Both the position numbers and the translations under genes were made by a program. Below, in pieces: positions 63,106 to 64,000 of a stretch of DNA of 64,000 nt (positions are counted from its first letter, which is position 1; every line of letters begins with the position of its first letter). The notes under the pieces were generated by a model. It saw only the letters and a list, made by a program, of their open reading frames with translations. It searched no databases and was not told the origin of the DNA. This stretch comes from Nitrincola iocasae (GTDB taxonomy: Bacteria; Pseudomonadota; Gammaproteobacteria; Pseudomonadales; Balneatricaceae). The stretch is from contig NZ_CP044222.1 in the NCBI RefSeq assembly GCF_008727795.1, forward strand, positions 2,418,001-2,482,000. The letters are read 5' to 3'.

Positions 63106-63726
63106 TCAAAAAGCAGCCAACCAAACCCCGACCCCCAGCATCAAACTACCCGCTATCCGGTTAAGCAGACGCACATTGTGAGCATGCTGTAGAAACAAGC
63201 GCAAAGCCTTACCGCCACCGGCATAAATCAACATACAAACCAGTTCCAGCAGCACAATAATACCCAGCAACAAGGATAACTGCGGTACCAGCGGCTGACT
63301 CTGATCGATAAAAGGCGGCAACAGCGCTACGTGGAAAGCCCAGCCTTTGGGGTTAGCCACGGCTGTCACAAACCCCTGCATAAACAACTGCCAGGCTGAC
63401 ACCGTCTGACGCACAGCAGCCGTTTCCGGAATGGCCATGCGGCCACGCGACTGCCACATCTGTACACCCACATAGATCAGATACGCACCACCGATCCACT
63501 TAAATACCTGAAAGAAACCGGGGTAGGTCAACAACACCGCCGCCACACCGAGTACAGCGAGCAAAGCGACCAGGGCCACACCGAGCATTTCTCCCCACAT
63601 CATCCACAGGGTTCGTTTAACACCGAGGGTGATGCCCAACGTCATCGCCAGGGTCATGCACATACCCGGTGTCACAGAGACAAAGAAAAATGTAGGAATA
63701 AAAACAGACAACATAGCCAGATTCAT
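63106..63726 (-). CDS. LysE/RhtB family amino-acid exporter
   Basis: A 206-residue inner-membrane protein with six hydrophobic helices; FFFVSVTPGMCMTLAMTLGITLGVKRTLWMMWGEMLG is the N-terminal signature of the LysE/RhtB family, and FVTAVANPKGWAFHVALLPPFI is the second conserved block. Members export amino acids such as homoserine, threonine or lysine; substrate not known. ATG at 63726 is preferred to a TTG eight codons earlier. Divergent from the ghrA-like gene. Confidence 0.9.
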   Translation of the reverse strand: MNLAMLSVFIPTFFFVSVTPGMCMTLAMTLGITLGVKRTLWMMWGEMLGVALVALLAVLGVAAVLLTYPGFFQVFKWIGGAYLIYVGVQMWQSRGRMAIPETAAVRQTVSAWQLFMQGFVTAVANPKGWAFHVALLPPFIDQSQPLVPQLSLLLGIIVLLELVCMLIYAGGGKALRLFLQHAHNVRLLNRIAGSLMLGVGVWLAAF

Positions 63727-63801
63727 GAGTGGGTGCTCGCCGTACTTCAACTAAAGAAAACAGTGTAAACCAAGCCTTGAGCCTACTGGGTTAAAATTTC
63801 G

Positions 63802-63811
63802 TCATGATGAC
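63802..63811. promoter_or_regulatory. Short palindrome in the lysE-ghrA divergent region
   Basis: GTCAT-G-ATGAC (63801-63811) is a perfect five-bp inverted repeat flanked by A/T-rich runs, between divergent genes. Lrp/AsnC or LysR regulators often act at such places near LysE genes. Weak evidence by itself. Confidence 0.3.
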
Positions 63812-63882
63812 AAATTGGCTGATAGCGGGGATGCATTGCTCTGACTTCCCTTATACACTCAAGGCAGAACTCAGGAGGTCAC

Positions 63883-64000
63883 GTGAAAATACTGTTTGTA
63901 TCCCCTGATCCGCGCCCCGAGCGCTGGATCACCCCTTTGCAGGCGGCCCTGCCCGATGCTGAACTCATCGCATGGCAGGACGATATGCCACCGCAACAAG
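63883..64000 (+). CDS. D-2-hydroxyacid dehydrogenase, GhrA-like, N-terminal fragment
   Basis: The first 39 codons are in the window; the gene runs off the right edge. The peptide (KILFVSPDPRPERWITPLQ then ALPDAELIAWQDD) resembles the N terminus of glyoxylate/hydroxypyruvate reductase A. GTG at 63883 has a full AGGAGG six bases upstream. GhrA reduces glyoxylate and hydroxypyruvate with NADPH. The name rests on a short segment. Confidence 0.65.
   Translation, partial: MKILFVSPDPRPERWITPLQAALPDAELIAWQDDMPPQQ

Overview
The window reads as chromosomal DNA of a free-living, respiratory gammaproteobacterium, most likely of the Oceanospirillales/Pseudomonadales type. The clues are an Anr-like FNR regulator with four N-terminal cysteines, a complete cbb3 oxidase assembly cluster, malate:quinone oxidoreductase, a class I PHA synthase, RlmM, RdgC and the arsC-wrbA-DUF2069 gene set. 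Genus assignment is inference. GC content is near 50% and genes are densely packed, with many tail-to-tail pairs that overlap or touch at their stops. No rRNA, tRNA or CRISPR array was seen.

Layout. 0-8.9 kb: start of uup, slt, a thioredoxin-fold protein, phaC, a MATE exporter with a lipoprotein gene, then tusA-proQ and rlmM on the minus strand. 8.9-20.3 kb: a microaerobic respiration island, ccoNOQP, ccoG, fixH, ccoI, ccoS, a TauE/SafE-like membrane protein, hemN and an Anr/FNR regulator, with a perfect FNR box ahead of ccoN. 20.3-30.5 kb: apt, rdgC, queE, a BASS transporter, a CDF metal exporter, gor, xthA, a tandem Usp protein, an SLT lipoprotein and a permease. 30.8-42 kb: two envelope export systems. 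The first is an AcrAB-OprM-type RND pump with an AcrR-like repressor. The second is an MMPL transporter with a LolA-like periplasmic protein and an outer-membrane barrel. 42-51 kb: HerA-like ATPase, YihY, arsC-wrbA-DUF2069-ndpA, mtgA, copZ-copA. 51-64 kb: two chemoreceptors, an IS30 element, mqo, hsp20, small enzymes, an M24-fold protein without metal ligands, a DNA glycosylase, rhlE, lysE and the start of a ghrA-like gene.

How parts work together. The cco island is a self-contained low-oxygen module: oxidase subunits, copper and haem supply (ccoI, ccoG, ccoS, hemN) and the oxygen-sensing regulator that probably drives it. The acr operon promoter has an AcrR-type palindrome between -35 and -10, and the MMPL operon promoter has a different palindrome in the same position. 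hsp20 has a sigma-32-like promoter and a hairpin that reaches into its Shine-Dalgarno.

The least explained structure is a pair of loci 20 kb apart (42.05-42.44 and 62.70-63.08 kb). Each carries two different palindromic repeat families, A (about 107 bp) and B (134 bp), in the same order and orientation. Stem sequences in family A differ between copies while pairing is kept. This is the best candidate in the window for an undescribed element.
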